The notes under the pieces: model-generated
What the model was told of the DNA's origin: nothing
What the model saw: the letters and a program-made list of their open reading frames with translations, nothing else
Database searches by the model: none
NCBI RefSeq assembly: GCF_022701295.1
Contig: NZ_CP033204.1
Coordinates: 2,480,001-2,544,000, forward strand
DNA length: 64,000 nt
Origin: Sphingopyxis sp. YF1
Lineage (GTDB): Bacteria; Pseudomonadota; Alphaproteobacteria; Sphingomonadales; Sphingomonadaceae
Direction of reading: 5' to 3'
In this document: positions 56,121-64,000 of the stretch, piece by piece
How positions within the stretch are numbered: position 1 is the stretch's first letter
How the letters are laid out: each line of letters begins with the position of its first letter
Translations under genes and position numbers: made by a program

Positions 56121-56195
56121 GCTATTCCGTTCAAAATGACGCGCCCGACACCGCAGCGTGTCCGCCCGCCTCCCGATCCGTCTCGAACCCCTGTC

Positions 56196-56756
56196 TCAGT
56201 GATTCCGGGCGTTCCACGCGCGCACCGCCGCCAGCGTCTTTTCGATATGCGCCTGCGGCTTGCGATCGGTGTAGCTGAGCAAAATCGTTCCGTCGGGGGC
56301 GATGACGAAGGACGTCCGGCTCGACAGTGTTGTCTCGTTCGGCCCGGGCATCGTGGCGTCATATTGCGCCGCGACCTTTGCGCCCGGATCGGCTGCCACG
56401 GCGAATTTGTCGCGGCATGCCGACCGCGAGAATTCCGCGACGCGATCGATGTTGCCCGCCGTCACGCCGATGACGCGCGCACCCAGCTGGTTGAATTGGC
56501 CATTCGCCTCGGCGAACAGGTGCGCCTCGACCGTGCACCCCGGCGTGAAGGCGGCGGGGAAGAAATAGAGCACCACCGGCCCATTGCGCAGCGTCTGCTT
56601 CAACGACAGGCTGAAGGCCTTGCCGCGCTGCGCGGCCTGGAGCGTGAAGTCTGGCGCCTTCGCTCCCTGCTGAAGCGCTGCAACCCCCGGCATCGGCGCG
56701 ACCGCCAGCGACAGGCCGAACCCGATGATCATTGCAATCTTGAGGCGATTTTTCAT
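56196..56756 (-). CDS. Exported peroxiredoxin (AhpC/TSA family)
   Basis: Thiol peroxidase of 186 residues with an N-terminal export signal (IAMIIGFGLSLAVAPMPGVAA). The peroxidatic cysteine is C74 in FPAAFTPGCTVEAHLF, matching P-x3-T-x2-C. A second cysteine in FSRSACRDKFAV, about 43 residues on, could be the resolving one, giving a BCP-like mechanism. SFVIAPDGTILLSY is the conserved C-terminal block. ATG at 56756 is preferred because GGGAGAG lies 6 bases upstream. It would detoxify peroxides in the periplasm. Confidence 0.9.
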   Translation of the reverse strand: MKNRLKIAMIIGFGLSLAVAPMPGVAALQQGAKAPDFTLQAAQRGKAFSLSLKQTLRNGPVVLYFFPAAFTPGCTVEAHLFAEANGQFNQLGARVIGVTAGNIDRVAEFSRSACRDKFAVAADPGAKVAAQYDATMPGPNETTLSSRTSFVIAPDGTILLSYTDRKPQAHIEKTLAAVRAWNARNH

Positions 56757-56910
56757 CGGTGTCTCTCCCATCGAAGCCGGGCGACCGCGCCGGCCGGACT
56801 GCGGCCGCACCGGTCGTCACCGGTGGCTGGCCCGCATCGCAGGATGCGGAAAAAACCGGTCAGCGTCCAGTTCGATCGCGCGGGTCGTGCCGGCCGGCCG
56901 ACCAGGCGGT

Positions 56911-57870
56911 TCAATCATCCTTGTCGCACGGCACTGACACCATGTTGCCGCCGCTCACCGACGGCTTCTCGGGCCGCTTGACCACCGCGATCACCAGCCC
57001 GATCAGCGCCACCGCGCCGCCCGCGATCGACAGCGGCGCCCAGCGATACCCTTCGAGCACGGTCGAAAAACCCATCGCGATGATCGGGATCAGCACGCTC
57101 GACCATGCCGCCTGCCCCGGCCCAACGGCACGGATGATATTGAAATAGAGCGGAAAGGTCACTGCGCTGGCGATCACCCCCAGATAGAGCACACCCGCAA
57201 CATAGGCCGCAGTCGCCTCGATCACCGGCGGGCCCGTCGTGATCCAGGCGAAACTCGCGTCGCCGAGCGCGCCGAACAGCATCGCCCAGGCGATCATCAC
57301 CACCATCGATTGCGCGCGCGCGATCCCCGTGCCCTGCATCACGTTGGCGGTCGACGCGCTCATCACGCCGGCGAGCGTGAGCGCGGTGCCGATCAGCACC
57401 TCGCCCGCGCCGACCGCAGCGGCGCGATATTCGTGGAGGATCATCATCCCGACCCCGACGATCGCGATCGCCGCGCCGGCGAGGAAGCGCCCCTCGACCC
57501 GCGTCTTCAGGAACAGCCGGCCGAGCAGCGTGTTCGGCACGATCAGCAGCGCGAACAGCACCGCGACCAGCCCGGAGGTGATATGCTGTTCGGCGCGGTA
57601 GACGAAGTTGAAGTTGAACGCGAACTGCGCCAGTCCGAGCAGCGCGGCGAAGCCCCACGCCCGCCCCGACAGCGTCAGCCGTTCGCCGCGCCACGCCGCA
57701 TAGGCGAACATCGCCGCGGCACCGACGAAGAAGCGGTACGCGACCGACCAGCTCGGCGGCACGACCCCGAGCTGCCCGGTGATGACGATCCACGTCGAGC
57801 CCCAGATCAGCGTGACGAGCGCGAAGGGAAGCAGGATGCGCGGGGTGAGGAGCGAGGGCGAAGAACTCAT
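56911..57870 (-). CDS. EamA-family (DMT) transporter
   Basis: Second EamA-type permease in the window, 319 residues, ten predicted helices. It opens FALVTLIWGSTWIVITGQLG, and the WGSTW motif is typical of RhaT/YdcZ-like DMT exporters. AYRFFVGAAAMFAYAAWRGE follows, with a second repeat ending WSSVLIPIIAMGFSTVLEGYRW. It is only distantly similar to the one at 51.3-52.2 kb. The threonine aldolase gene lies 46 bases upstream in the same direction, so an amino-acid export role is possible but unproven. Confidence 0.87.
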   Translation of the reverse strand: MSSSPSLLTPRILLPFALVTLIWGSTWIVITGQLGVVPPSWSVAYRFFVGAAAMFAYAAWRGERLTLSGRAWGFAALLGLAQFAFNFNFVYRAEQHITSGLVAVLFALLIVPNTLLGRLFLKTRVEGRFLAGAAIAIVGVGMMILHEYRAAAVGAGEVLIGTALTLAGVMSASTANVMQGTGIARAQSMVVMIAWAMLFGALGDASFAWITTGPPVIEATAAYVAGVLYLGVIASAVTFPLYFNIIRAVGPGQAAWSSVLIPIIAMGFSTVLEGYRWAPLSIAGGAVALIGLVIAVVKRPEKPSVSGGNMVSVPCDKDD

Positions 57871-57916
57871 GCAGCGCGCTCGCGCGCTGGAACGCCGCCG
57901 AAAGGGCCGTCCATCG

Positions 57917-58927
57917 TCACAGCGCCGCGATCGCCGCGGCGAGCGGCGCCACCGCCGCCGCGTCCTGATCCCAGCTTGCCACCAGCCGCGCGGCGCCGTC
58001 GCCCCAGTCATAGAAGTCGAAGCCCTTCGCGCGCAGATCGGCCGCATCCTCGGCGCTGATCCGCACGAACAGCTCGTTCGCCTCGACCGGATGCAGCAGC
58101 CGGTCGCCGCACGCCGCCGCGAGCGCCTGTGCGCCGGCATTGGCCGCGCGCGCGTTGGCGAGCCACAGATCGTCGTCGAGCATCGCGCGGATCTGCGCCG
58201 CAACGAAGCGCCCCTTGCTGAGCAGATGCCCGCCGCGCTTCTTGAGTTCGCGCACCCCGGCGCCGCCACTGCCCCCGAAAAAGACCAGCGCCTCGGCCAT
58301 CATCGCGCCATTCTTGGTGAAACCGAACGACAGCGCGTCGACCCCGGCGCGCCACGTCACGTCGGCGGGCGCGCAATCGAGGAAAGCGACGGCGTTGGCG
58401 AAACGCGCACCGTCCATGTGGAGCTTCAGCCCCTTTTCCTTCGCGACCGCGCTGATCGCGCGCACTTCGTCAGGGCGCCATGCCAGCCCATATTCGGTCG
58501 CGTTGGTGATGCTGATCGCGGCAGGCTGGACCTGGTGCACATCCTGGCGGATCCCCGAAATCCGCGCCCTGAGTGCGTCGGCATCGATCTTCGCCCCTTG
58601 CCCGGGCAGTGTCATCAGTTGCGCGCCACCCGAATAGAAGCTCGGCGCACCGCACTCGTCGACCTCGATATGCGCTTCCTCGTAGCAGAGGATCCCCTGC
58701 CACGGCCTCACGAAATGCGCGAGGATGATGCTGTTCGCCGCGGTCCCGGTCGCGATCCAGACGACTTCGCAGTCGGTTTCGAACAGGTCGGAAAAGGCGG
58801 CGTCGAGCGACCGGCTGAGCGCGTCGCCGTCATAGGCGGTGTCGACATGGTTGGCAGCGGCGAGCGCCTCCATCACCTTGGGATGGACGGTCGCGGCATT
58901 GTCGGAGAAAAAGCGGGTCGCGGTCAT
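57917..58927 (-). CDS. Low-specificity L-threonine aldolase
   Basis: PLP enzyme cleaving threonine or allo-threonine to glycine and acetaldehyde, 336 residues. FFSDNAATVHPKVMEAL and YGxD-like AYDGDALSRSLD open the protein, HMDGARFANAV is the PLP-aspartate block, and K205 in FGFTKNGAMMAEA is the Schiff-base lysine. The family includes related beta-eliminating lyases, but this motif set is that of aldolases. It precedes an EamA exporter in the same direction. Confidence 0.92.
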   Translation of the reverse strand: MTATRFFSDNAATVHPKVMEALAAANHVDTAYDGDALSRSLDAAFSDLFETDCEVVWIATGTAANSIILAHFVRPWQGILCYEEAHIEVDECGAPSFYSGGAQLMTLPGQGAKIDADALRARISGIRQDVHQVQPAAISITNATEYGLAWRPDEVRAISAVAKEKGLKLHMDGARFANAVAFLDCAPADVTWRAGVDALSFGFTKNGAMMAEALVFFGGSGGAGVRELKKRGGHLLSKGRFVAAQIRAMLDDDLWLANARAANAGAQALAAACGDRLLHPVEANELFVRISAEDAADLRAKGFDFYDWGDGAARLVASWDQDAAAVAPLAAAIAAL

Positions 58928-58984
58928 GCGCCGCGCCTTAGCGCAGCCGCGGGTCCGACGCTAATGCTTGATTCGACCGGCGGC

Positions 58985-59170
58985 TCAGTAGCGACGATAG
59001 ACGTAGCGGCGATGCGTGCGCGACCAGCGAACCTGATAGGCGCCCGGCCAGATGATGCGAAGCCGCATCCCGTGCCGGCTGACGCGCAAACCATATCGCG
59101 GAAACAGGAGATGGCGCTCCTGCCACTCGTCACGATCCGATGAAAAGCCCCCGCTCGTCTCGTCGTCCAT
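58985..59170 (-). CDS. Small basic protein, hypothetical
   Basis: A 61-codon frame with ATG at 59170 and GGAG eight bases upstream. The product begins acidic (DDETSGGFSSDRDE) and ends in a strongly basic, aromatic tail (GAYQVRWSRTHRRYVYRRY). No family is recognised. The Tyr/Arg-rich end and the ribosome-binding site make a real small protein plausible; it lies between threonine aldolase and an empty stretch. Confidence 0.5.
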   Translation of the reverse strand: MDDETSGGFSSDRDEWQERHLLFPRYGLRVSRHGMRLRIIWPGAYQVRWSRTHRRYVYRRY

Positions 59171-59521
59171 GTCGCCCACTCCAAAGGATGGCGGCAGCCT
59201 CGTCCCCGGTCGTTTCGTTTACCTTGTCGCTAGTCTTTCTCGTCGGTCGTGAATATTCGCCAAGCGGCCGCCCCCGCGCCGCCGGTGGCCAAGCTGCCGG
59301 TCAGCGGCCATTTATCATCGCTGTGCGGCGGCGTCGATTCCCTTGCGGTGCTGCGCATCCCGATTCGGGATGGCCCGTCCGCTTTGGCCCGAAATCCGCC
59401 GCCTCGCCCCGATCGACGACCGGTTCGCCCGCGACACGGCGGTGCGCAACGAACCCGGCGGCGGCGAGCGGCAGAGCGAGCGGGACCGGCTCGCGGTGGA
59501 GCAGGTCCCTGCCCGACGGCC
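59171..59521. other. 351-base gap without an assigned gene
   Basis: No conserved gene is seen here. A plus-strand frame from ATG at 59370 (MARPLWPEIRRLAPIDDRFA) has codon use like that of real genes up to where it runs into the 3' end of argG on the other strand. It may be a gene remnant or chance. The rest may hold the promoter of the small basic ORF. No hairpin or T-run that would end argG transcription stands out. Confidence 0.4.
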
Positions 59522-60739
59522 TTACTGCCCCTGTTTTGCCAGCAATTTCAAGCGCAGGGCATTGAGCTTGATGAAGCCTGCCGCGTCCTTCTGGTCGTAG
59601 GCGCCGGCGTCGTCCTCGAATGTGACGTGACGCTCGCTGTACAGGCTGAACGGCGACTTGCGTCCGACGACGCTCGCGTTGCCCTTGTAGAGCTTGAGCC
59701 GGACCGTGCCGGTGACGTTCGTCTGGCTATGGTCGATCGCCGCCTGCAGCATCTCGCGTTCGGGCGCGAACCAGAAGCCGTTGTAGATGAGCTCGGCATA
59801 TTTCGGCATCAGCTCGTCCTTGAGGTGCGCCGCGCCGCGATCGAGCGTGATGCTCTCGATGCCGCGATGCGCCCGCGCATAGATTTCGCCGCCGGGGGTC
59901 TCGTACATGCCGCGCGACTTCATGCCGACGAAGCGGTTCTCGACGAGGTCGAGGCGGCCGATGCCATGCTTGCGGCCGAGGTCGTTGAGCGCCGCGAGCA
60001 GCGTCGCGGGCGACATCGCCTGCCCGTTCAGCGCGACGCCGTCGCCCTTTTCGAAATCGATCGTGATATATTCGGGTGTGTCGGGCGCGTCCTCGGGGTC
60101 CACCGTGCGCGAATAGACATAGTCGGGCGTCTCTTCCCACGGATCCTCGAGCACCTTGCCCTCCGACGAGGTGTGGAGCAGGTTGGCGTCGGTCGAGAAG
60201 GGGCTTTCGCCGCGCTTGTCCTTGGGCACCGGAATCTGGTTCTTCTCGGCGAAGTCGATCAGCGCGGTGCGGCTGGTCAGGTCCCATTCGCGCCACGGCG
60301 CGATCACCTTTATATCGGGGTTCAGCGCATAGGCCGACAGTTCGAAGCGGACCTGGTCGTTGCCCTTGCCCGTCGCGCCGTGGGCGACCGCATCGGCGCC
60401 GACTTCCTTGGCGATCTCGACCAGCCGCTTCGAGATCAGCGGGCGCGCGATCGAGGTTCCGAGCAGATAATCGCCCTCGTAGCGCGCATTGGCGCGCATC
60501 ATCGGAAAGACGAAATCGCGCACGAACTCCTCGCGGACGTCGTCGATATAGATATGCTCGGGCTTGATCCCCATCAGCTCGGCCTTGGCGCGCGCGGGCT
60601 CGAGTTCCTCGCCCTGCCCGAGGTCGGCGGTGAAGGTCACCACCTCGCAGCCATAGGTGACCTGCAGCCATTTCAGGATGACGCTCGTGTCGAGCCCTCC
60701 CGAATAGGCGAGGACGACGCGCTTGATGGACTCGGACAT
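59522..60739 (-). CDS. argG: Argininosuccinate synthase
   Basis: Joins citrulline and aspartate with ATP in arginine synthesis, 405 residues. The ATP-pyrophosphatase loop is [12 protein letters not shown] at residues 10-21. [36 protein letters not shown] and [13 protein letters not shown] are all conserved blocks. The C-terminus [20 protein letters not shown] is typical. It is monocistronic; argH is not adjacent. Confidence 0.98.
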   Translation of the reverse strand: MSESIKRVVLAYSGGLDTSVILKWLQVTYGCEVVTFTADLGQGEELEPARAKAELMGIKPEHIYIDDVREEFVRDFVFPMMRANARYEGDYLLGTSIARPLISKRLVEIAKEVGADAVAHGATGKGNDQVRFELSAYALNPDIKVIAPWREWDLTSRTALIDFAEKNQIPVPKDKRGESPFSTDANLLHTSSEGKVLEDPWEETPDYVYSRTVDPEDAPDTPEYITIDFEKGDGVALNGQAMSPATLLAALNDLGRKHGIGRLDLVENRFVGMKSRGMYETPGGEIYARAHRGIESITLDRGAAHLKDELMPKYAELIYNGFWFAPEREMLQAAIDHSQTNVTGTVRLKLYKGNASVVGRKSPFSLYSERHVTFEDDAGAYDQKDAAGFIKLNALRLKLLAKQGQ

Positions 60740-60882
60740 GGTGACACCCTTGGCGGAAGAAAGACGCGGCGCGGCTAGCAGGCCCGGCCCGCGCGCGCAA
60801 CGCCTTGGCGCGTTCCTACAAGTTTCGGGCCCGAAGCCGTGGCAGGGTGGCGGCGGGGACGCGACCTTTGGGATGATCGATC

Positions 60883-61962
60883 ATGCGAATGCTGCTGAGC
60901 TTCGCCGCGCCCCTGCTCGCGCTGGCGACGGCCTCTTCCTCCACCACCGCCAATGCCGACGGCGTCATGCTCGACCCGTCGCGCGAATTTCACCAGAGCG
61001 TCGACTGCCACAATGCCTATGACCGGCTGGTCGCCGACATGCAGGCCGGCGCCGCGATTTCGCCCGCCGCCCGCGAATGGGCCGTCGCGCACGAAGGCGC
61101 GGCGAATGCCGGCACGCCGTGTGCACCGCCGCTGCCCGAAATGATCGCGCGCGGCGGCAACTGGTACATCCGGACGATCGAGGGCCGCGACACCGCCGCC
61201 GCCTTCTATCACAAGCAAAAGGACCCCGCGGCGCTCAGCGACCTCGGCATCGCCTGGCTCAACGGCACGGTCGCGGGCGGCAGCGCGCAGGACGGACTCG
61301 AGATGATCAACGAGGCGTCGAAGCTCGGCGATCCCGTCGCGCTGTTTACCATGGGCACCATCCATGCGTCGGGCAGCCTCGGCGCGACGCAGGATTATGC
61401 CAGGGCATTCGAACTGCTCAGCCAGTCGGCCGCCGCCGGTCATATCGACGCCATCTATCGCGTCGGGCTCCATTATCACGAGGGGCTGGGCGTCAAGCGC
61501 GACTATAAGAAGGCGTTCGAGCAGTTCCGCGCCGCCGCCGAACGCGGGCATTTCTATGCGATCATCATGGCGTTCGACATGATCAACAGCGGCCGCGGCG
61601 CAAAGCAGGACTTCGCCCTCGCCTATCGCCTGTCGCGCACCGTCGCCGAGCAGGGCGAAGCCTATGGCGCCGTCATGGCGGCCTCGTCGCTGCTCCAGAT
61701 GAAGGACCCGCTGAAGCATGAGGACGAGATCCTCTACTGGATCGAACTCGGCATCGAAAAGGGTGACGAGAATATCCGTACCAAGCTGATCCCGATGCGC
61801 GAGCAGGTGATCGCGGCCTTCACCAAGGCCAAGGCCCCGCCGCAATATGTTCCGCGCGCATACAAGGCCTGTCCGATGAAGACCGTGTGCACGGTCAATC
61901 ATTTTTCGGGGCTGCAAAGCTGCACGACCAACAAGGATTATTGGAGCGACTGCGACGGGTAG
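60883..61962 (+). CDS. Exported Sel1-like repeat protein
   Basis: A 359-residue exported protein with a signal peptide (LLSFAAPLLALATASSSTTANA). The middle (about 110-260) is built of Sel1/TPR-like helical repeats of about 36 residues, for example DPVALFTMGTIHASGSLGATQ with DYARAFELLSQSAAAGH and the next unit IDAIYRVGLHYHEGLGVKRD with YKKAFEQF. The C-terminus carries cysteines in CPMKTVCTVNHFSGLQSC that may form disulfides. Such proteins are protein-binding scaffolds in the periplasm; the partner is unknown. Confidence 0.85.
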   Translation: MRMLLSFAAPLLALATASSSTTANADGVMLDPSREFHQSVDCHNAYDRLVADMQAGAAISPAAREWAVAHEGAANAGTPCAPPLPEMIARGGNWYIRTIEGRDTAAAFYHKQKDPAALSDLGIAWLNGTVAGGSAQDGLEMINEASKLGDPVALFTMGTIHASGSLGATQDYARAFELLSQSAAAGHIDAIYRVGLHYHEGLGVKRDYKKAFEQFRAAAERGHFYAIIMAFDMINSGRGAKQDFALAYRLSRTVAEQGEAYGAVMAASSLLQMKDPLKHEDEILYWIELGIEKGDENIRTKLIPMREQVIAAFTKAKAPPQYVPRAYKACPMKTVCTVNHFSGLQSCTTNKDYWSDCDG

Positions 61963-61984
61963 GCGCCGCGTCCATATGCGGCGC
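61963..61984. terminator. Possible terminator hairpin after the Sel1-like gene
   Basis: GCGCCGC (61963-61969) and GCGGCGC (61978-61984) are exact reverse complements around an 8-base AT-richer loop, directly after the stop codon. There is no T-run, so it may only stabilise the 3' end. Confidence 0.35.
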
Positions 61985-62141
61985 AAAGCGGCGCCGCGAT
62001 CCTGCCCGGACAGGCGTTGCTCCCGATGCTTCGCTCACCGCTCCCGGCGTTCGGGCATGCCTTCCCGACCATCGTCCGTTGCGGATCGCGGCCAACCCAT
62101 TATCATTCCCTGCCGTCTACTTGTCGGGCGAGGAGAGAGAT

Positions 62142-63482
62142 ATGGACACCGCGACGCCGCCCGGAAAGACGCTCTGGTCGCGGGCCCGCGCAATGGCGCT
62201 GCAGGCGCCGCCCGAGCGTAACCGCTATGTCGACTTCCTGCGCGCTTTTTCGATCCTCGCGGTCGTCGTCGGTCACTGGCTCGTCGCCGCGCCCTATATG
62301 AAGGACGGCGCGGTCGAGGGCGGACATCTGCTCGGCATCCTGCCCTGGACGCAGTGGCTGACCTGGGGTTTTCAGGTGATGCCGCTCTTCTTCCTCGTCG
62401 GCGGCTTTTCGAACGGGCTGTCGTGGGCGGCGACGCGGCGCAAGGGCGGCCGCTTCACCGCATGGTTCGCGGCACGCATCCGGCGGCTGATCAACCCGGT
62501 GCTGCCGCTGCTCACGATCTGGGCGCTCGTCACCCTGTTCGGCACACAGGTCGGGATCGACCGGACGGTGGTGAAGATGGCGGCGCAGCTCGCGCTCGTC
62601 CCCGTCTGGTTCCTCGCCGTCTATCTGATCGTCACCGCGCTGACGCCGCTGACGCACGCGGCCTGGAAGCGCTTCGGCCTCGCTTCCTTTTTCGCGCTCG
62701 TCGCCGCCGCGATCGCTGTCGACGTCGCCACGCTCGAATTTGGCATTCCCTATGTCAATTTCCTGAATTTCGCCTTTGTCTGGGTCGCGATCCACCAGCT
62801 CGGCTATGCGTGGCACGATGGCCGCCTCGCCGTGCCGCTGCTCTGGGCGGCCGCCGGTCTGGCCGCACTGGCGCTGCTCGTCGGTTTCGGGCCCTATCCG
62901 GTCGCGATGATCGGCGTGCCCGGCGCGACCTTGAGCAATTCGATGCCGCCGACGCTTGCGCTGCTCGCGCTCGGCGTCGCGCAGACCGGGCTGGCGCTCG
63001 CGCTCGAAAGGCCGGCGCGCGCGATGCTGGACGGCATCACCGCATGGACCGCGGTCGTGCTGATCAACGGCATGGTGATGACCGTCTATCTCTGGCACCT
63101 GACCGCCTTCGTGCTGGTGATGGTCGCCGCCTGGCTGCTCGGCGGCATCGGCCTGCACGCCGCACCGGGCAGCGGCGAATGGTGGCTGGCGCGCCCGCTC
63201 TGGTTCGCGCTCTACATCGCCGTGCTCTTCCCCTTCATCCTGCTCTTCGCGCGCCATGAAAGCGGCGGCAAGACGGCCGAGGGCGACGTCCCCCATGTCC
63301 GCCTGATCCTCGGCATGCTGATGATCTGCACCGGGCTCGCGATGACCGCGGCGATCAGCATCGCGAGTCCCTTGGGGGTAACCGGGGTCCGCCTCTGGGT
63401 CGTCGCGCTGCCCTTCCTCGGCGCCGCGCTGATCGGCTTCGGCCCCGCCGCGCGCCTGCTGATGCGCCGCGCCGAAGCTTGA
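62142..63482 (+). CDS. Acyltransferase 3 family membrane protein
   Basis: Integral-membrane acyltransferase of 446 residues with ten to eleven helices. The AT3 opening is NRYVDFLRAFSILAVVVGHWL, with the catalytic-region histidine in VVVGHW, and the second block MPLFFLVGGFSNGLSW follows. RIRRLINPVLPLL is the conserved basic loop. Unlike the gene at 856-2784 it has no SGNH domain. ATG at 62142 follows AGGAGAGAG. The substrate is unknown; surface-sugar or lipid acylation is likely. A DUF1801 gene follows after 11 bases. Confidence 0.88.
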   Translation: MDTATPPGKTLWSRARAMALQAPPERNRYVDFLRAFSILAVVVGHWLVAAPYMKDGAVEGGHLLGILPWTQWLTWGFQVMPLFFLVGGFSNGLSWAATRRKGGRFTAWFAARIRRLINPVLPLLTIWALVTLFGTQVGIDRTVVKMAAQLALVPVWFLAVYLIVTALTPLTHAAWKRFGLASFFALVAAAIAVDVATLEFGIPYVNFLNFAFVWVAIHQLGYAWHDGRLAVPLLWAAAGLAALALLVGFGPYPVAMIGVPGATLSNSMPPTLALLALGVAQTGLALALERPARAMLDGITAWTAVVLINGMVMTVYLWHLTAFVLVMVAAWLLGGIGLHAAPGSGEWWLARPLWFALYIAVLFPFILLFARHESGGKTAEGDVPHVRLILGMLMICTGLAMTAAISIASPLGVTGVRLWVVALPFLGAALIGFGPAARLLMRRAEA

Positions 63483-63493
63483 GGAGAGACCCG

Positions 63494-63931
63494 ATGGCCA
63501 AGACCGAGATCAAGACCAAGGCGACCGATGCGACGGTCGCCGGCTATATCGCCTCGCTCCCCGAAGCGCGCCGCCGCGAGGAAGCCCCGGTCATCGACGC
63601 CATCCACCGCCGCGTCACCGGGCTCGAGCCCAGAATGTGGGGGCCGTCGATCATCGGCTACGGCAGCTATAACTATCGCTACGATAGCGGCCATTCGGGG
63701 ACGATGTGCCGCGCCGGCTTCAGCCCGCGCAAGGCCGCAATCACGCTCTATGTGATGATGGACTATGGCGACCGGCAGGCCGAGGCCGGCGCGCTGTTCG
63801 CGCAGCTCGGCAAGCACAGGACGAGCAAGGCCTGCCTCTACGTGACCAAGCTCGCCGACGTCGATCTAGAGGTCCTCGAACGGATCGTCGCGCTGAGCTG
63901 GGACGTGATGAACGCGCGCTACCCGACGTAA
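63494..63931 (+). CDS. DUF1801 family protein
   Basis: A 145-residue soluble protein. VAGYIASLPEARRREEAPVI is followed by GLEPRMWGPSIIGYGSYNYRYDSG, FSPRKAAITLYVM and the end GKHRTSKACLYVTKLADVDL, all blocks of the DUF1801/YdhG-like family. No biochemical function is established. ATG at 63494 has GAGGAGAG upstream, and the start is 11 bases after the acyltransferase stop, so the two form an operon. Confidence 0.87.
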   Translation: MAKTEIKTKATDATVAGYIASLPEARRREEAPVIDAIHRRVTGLEPRMWGPSIIGYGSYNYRYDSGHSGTMCRAGFSPRKAAITLYVMMDYGDRQAEAGALFAQLGKHRTSKACLYVTKLADVDLEVLERIVALSWDVMNARYPT

Positions 63932-64000
63932 CCGCGTTCGGCCATGTGCATATAGTCGCGCGTCAGCGGCAGCGCATTGCGGCTCCGCGCAAACTGGATC
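63919..64000 (-). CDS. Unidentified protein, 3' end only
   Basis: The last 26 codons of a reverse-strand gene that continues beyond the right edge: the visible end reads ARSRNALPLTRDYMHMAERG followed by three more residues and TAG. Codon use and the TRDY...AERGYV pattern look like real protein. The stop lies inside the convergent DUF1801 gene (13-base overlap). The family cannot be told from this fragment. Confidence 0.55.
   Translation of the reverse strand, partial: IQFARSRNALPLTRDYMHMAERGYVG

Noticed and set aside
59249..60778. A 509-codon plus-strand frame antisense to argG
   Set aside because: argG is complete on the other strand. Only the part before 59522 is outside a gene and is discussed separately.

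Overview
The window is high-GC, densely coded chromosomal DNA of an alphaproteobacterium. Gene content points to Sphingomonadales and most likely to Sphingopyxis or a close relative: a class I PHA synthase and an alanine/lysine-rich phasin, a TonB-dependent receptor, a CobS/CobT pair, a haloalkane dehalogenase, and the intergenic palindromes common in sphingomonad genomes. The genus is an inference from gene content, not a computed assignment. I see no rRNA, tRNA, CRISPR array, prophage or complete insertion sequence. Almost every open frame that is longest on the antisense strand is a GC-rich shadow and was left out.

Layout. 1-7.4 kb: cobS (cut by the left edge) and cobT, separated by an acyltransferase/SGNH gene, a DUF900-type hydrolase lipoprotein and a reverse-strand MFS gene with a tiny coupled membrane ORF. 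7.4-11.5 kb: a second tiny membrane ORF, a ThDP enzyme and an aldehyde dehydrogenase, with a GIY-YIG gene and three identical palindromic repeats between them. 11.6-16 kb: an LpxH-like phosphoesterase overlapping a family 4 glycosyltransferase, then a TonB receptor with a Gly/Pro/Arg-rich insertion. 16.2-23.6 kb: guaA, a sulfotransferase-like gene, an overlapping GFA-purT-AAC(3)-I-type acetyltransferase run, and polA. 23.7-28.3 kb: an HscC-like Hsp70 with a J-like partner, a secreted hypothetical protein and a CDP-alcohol phosphatidyltransferase. 28.3-32.3 kb: pheA divergent from two cytochromes c, a LOG-family gene and an extensin-family lipoprotein.

32.4-38.4 kb is biosynthetic: serC (with a structured leader), serA, hisZ, a small DOPA-dioxygenase-like gene and purA. 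A long hairpin with a pyrimidine-rich, anti-Shine-Dalgarno-like loop lies between serA and hisZ. 38.4-45.3 kb: haloalkane dehalogenase, L,D-transpeptidase, FMN reductase, MFS transporter, amidase, a DUF2721 protein and an AlaC-type aminotransferase. 45.4-48.2 kb is a PHA storage module: phaC, two matching palindromic sites that look like PhaR operators, the phasin, and a strong intrinsic terminator. 48.2-53.3 kb: clpS, a DUF2059-like protein, an HxlR regulator facing an SDR/2-hydroxychromene-2-carboxylate-isomerase-like pair across a perfect palindrome that covers a promoter element, an EamA transporter and a DUF3011 protein. 53.4-64 kb: murA, a secreted hydrolase, a periplasmic peroxiredoxin, a second EamA transporter, threonine aldolase, a small basic ORF, argG, a Sel1-like protein, a membrane acyltransferase, a DUF1801 protein and the 3' end of an unidentified gene.

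Most of the window is housekeeping. The parts most worth a second look are the non-coding ones: the serA-hisZ hairpin, the repeat-bracketed GIY-YIG gene, the inferred PhaR and HxlR operators, and the AAC(3)-I-like gene coupled to purT.
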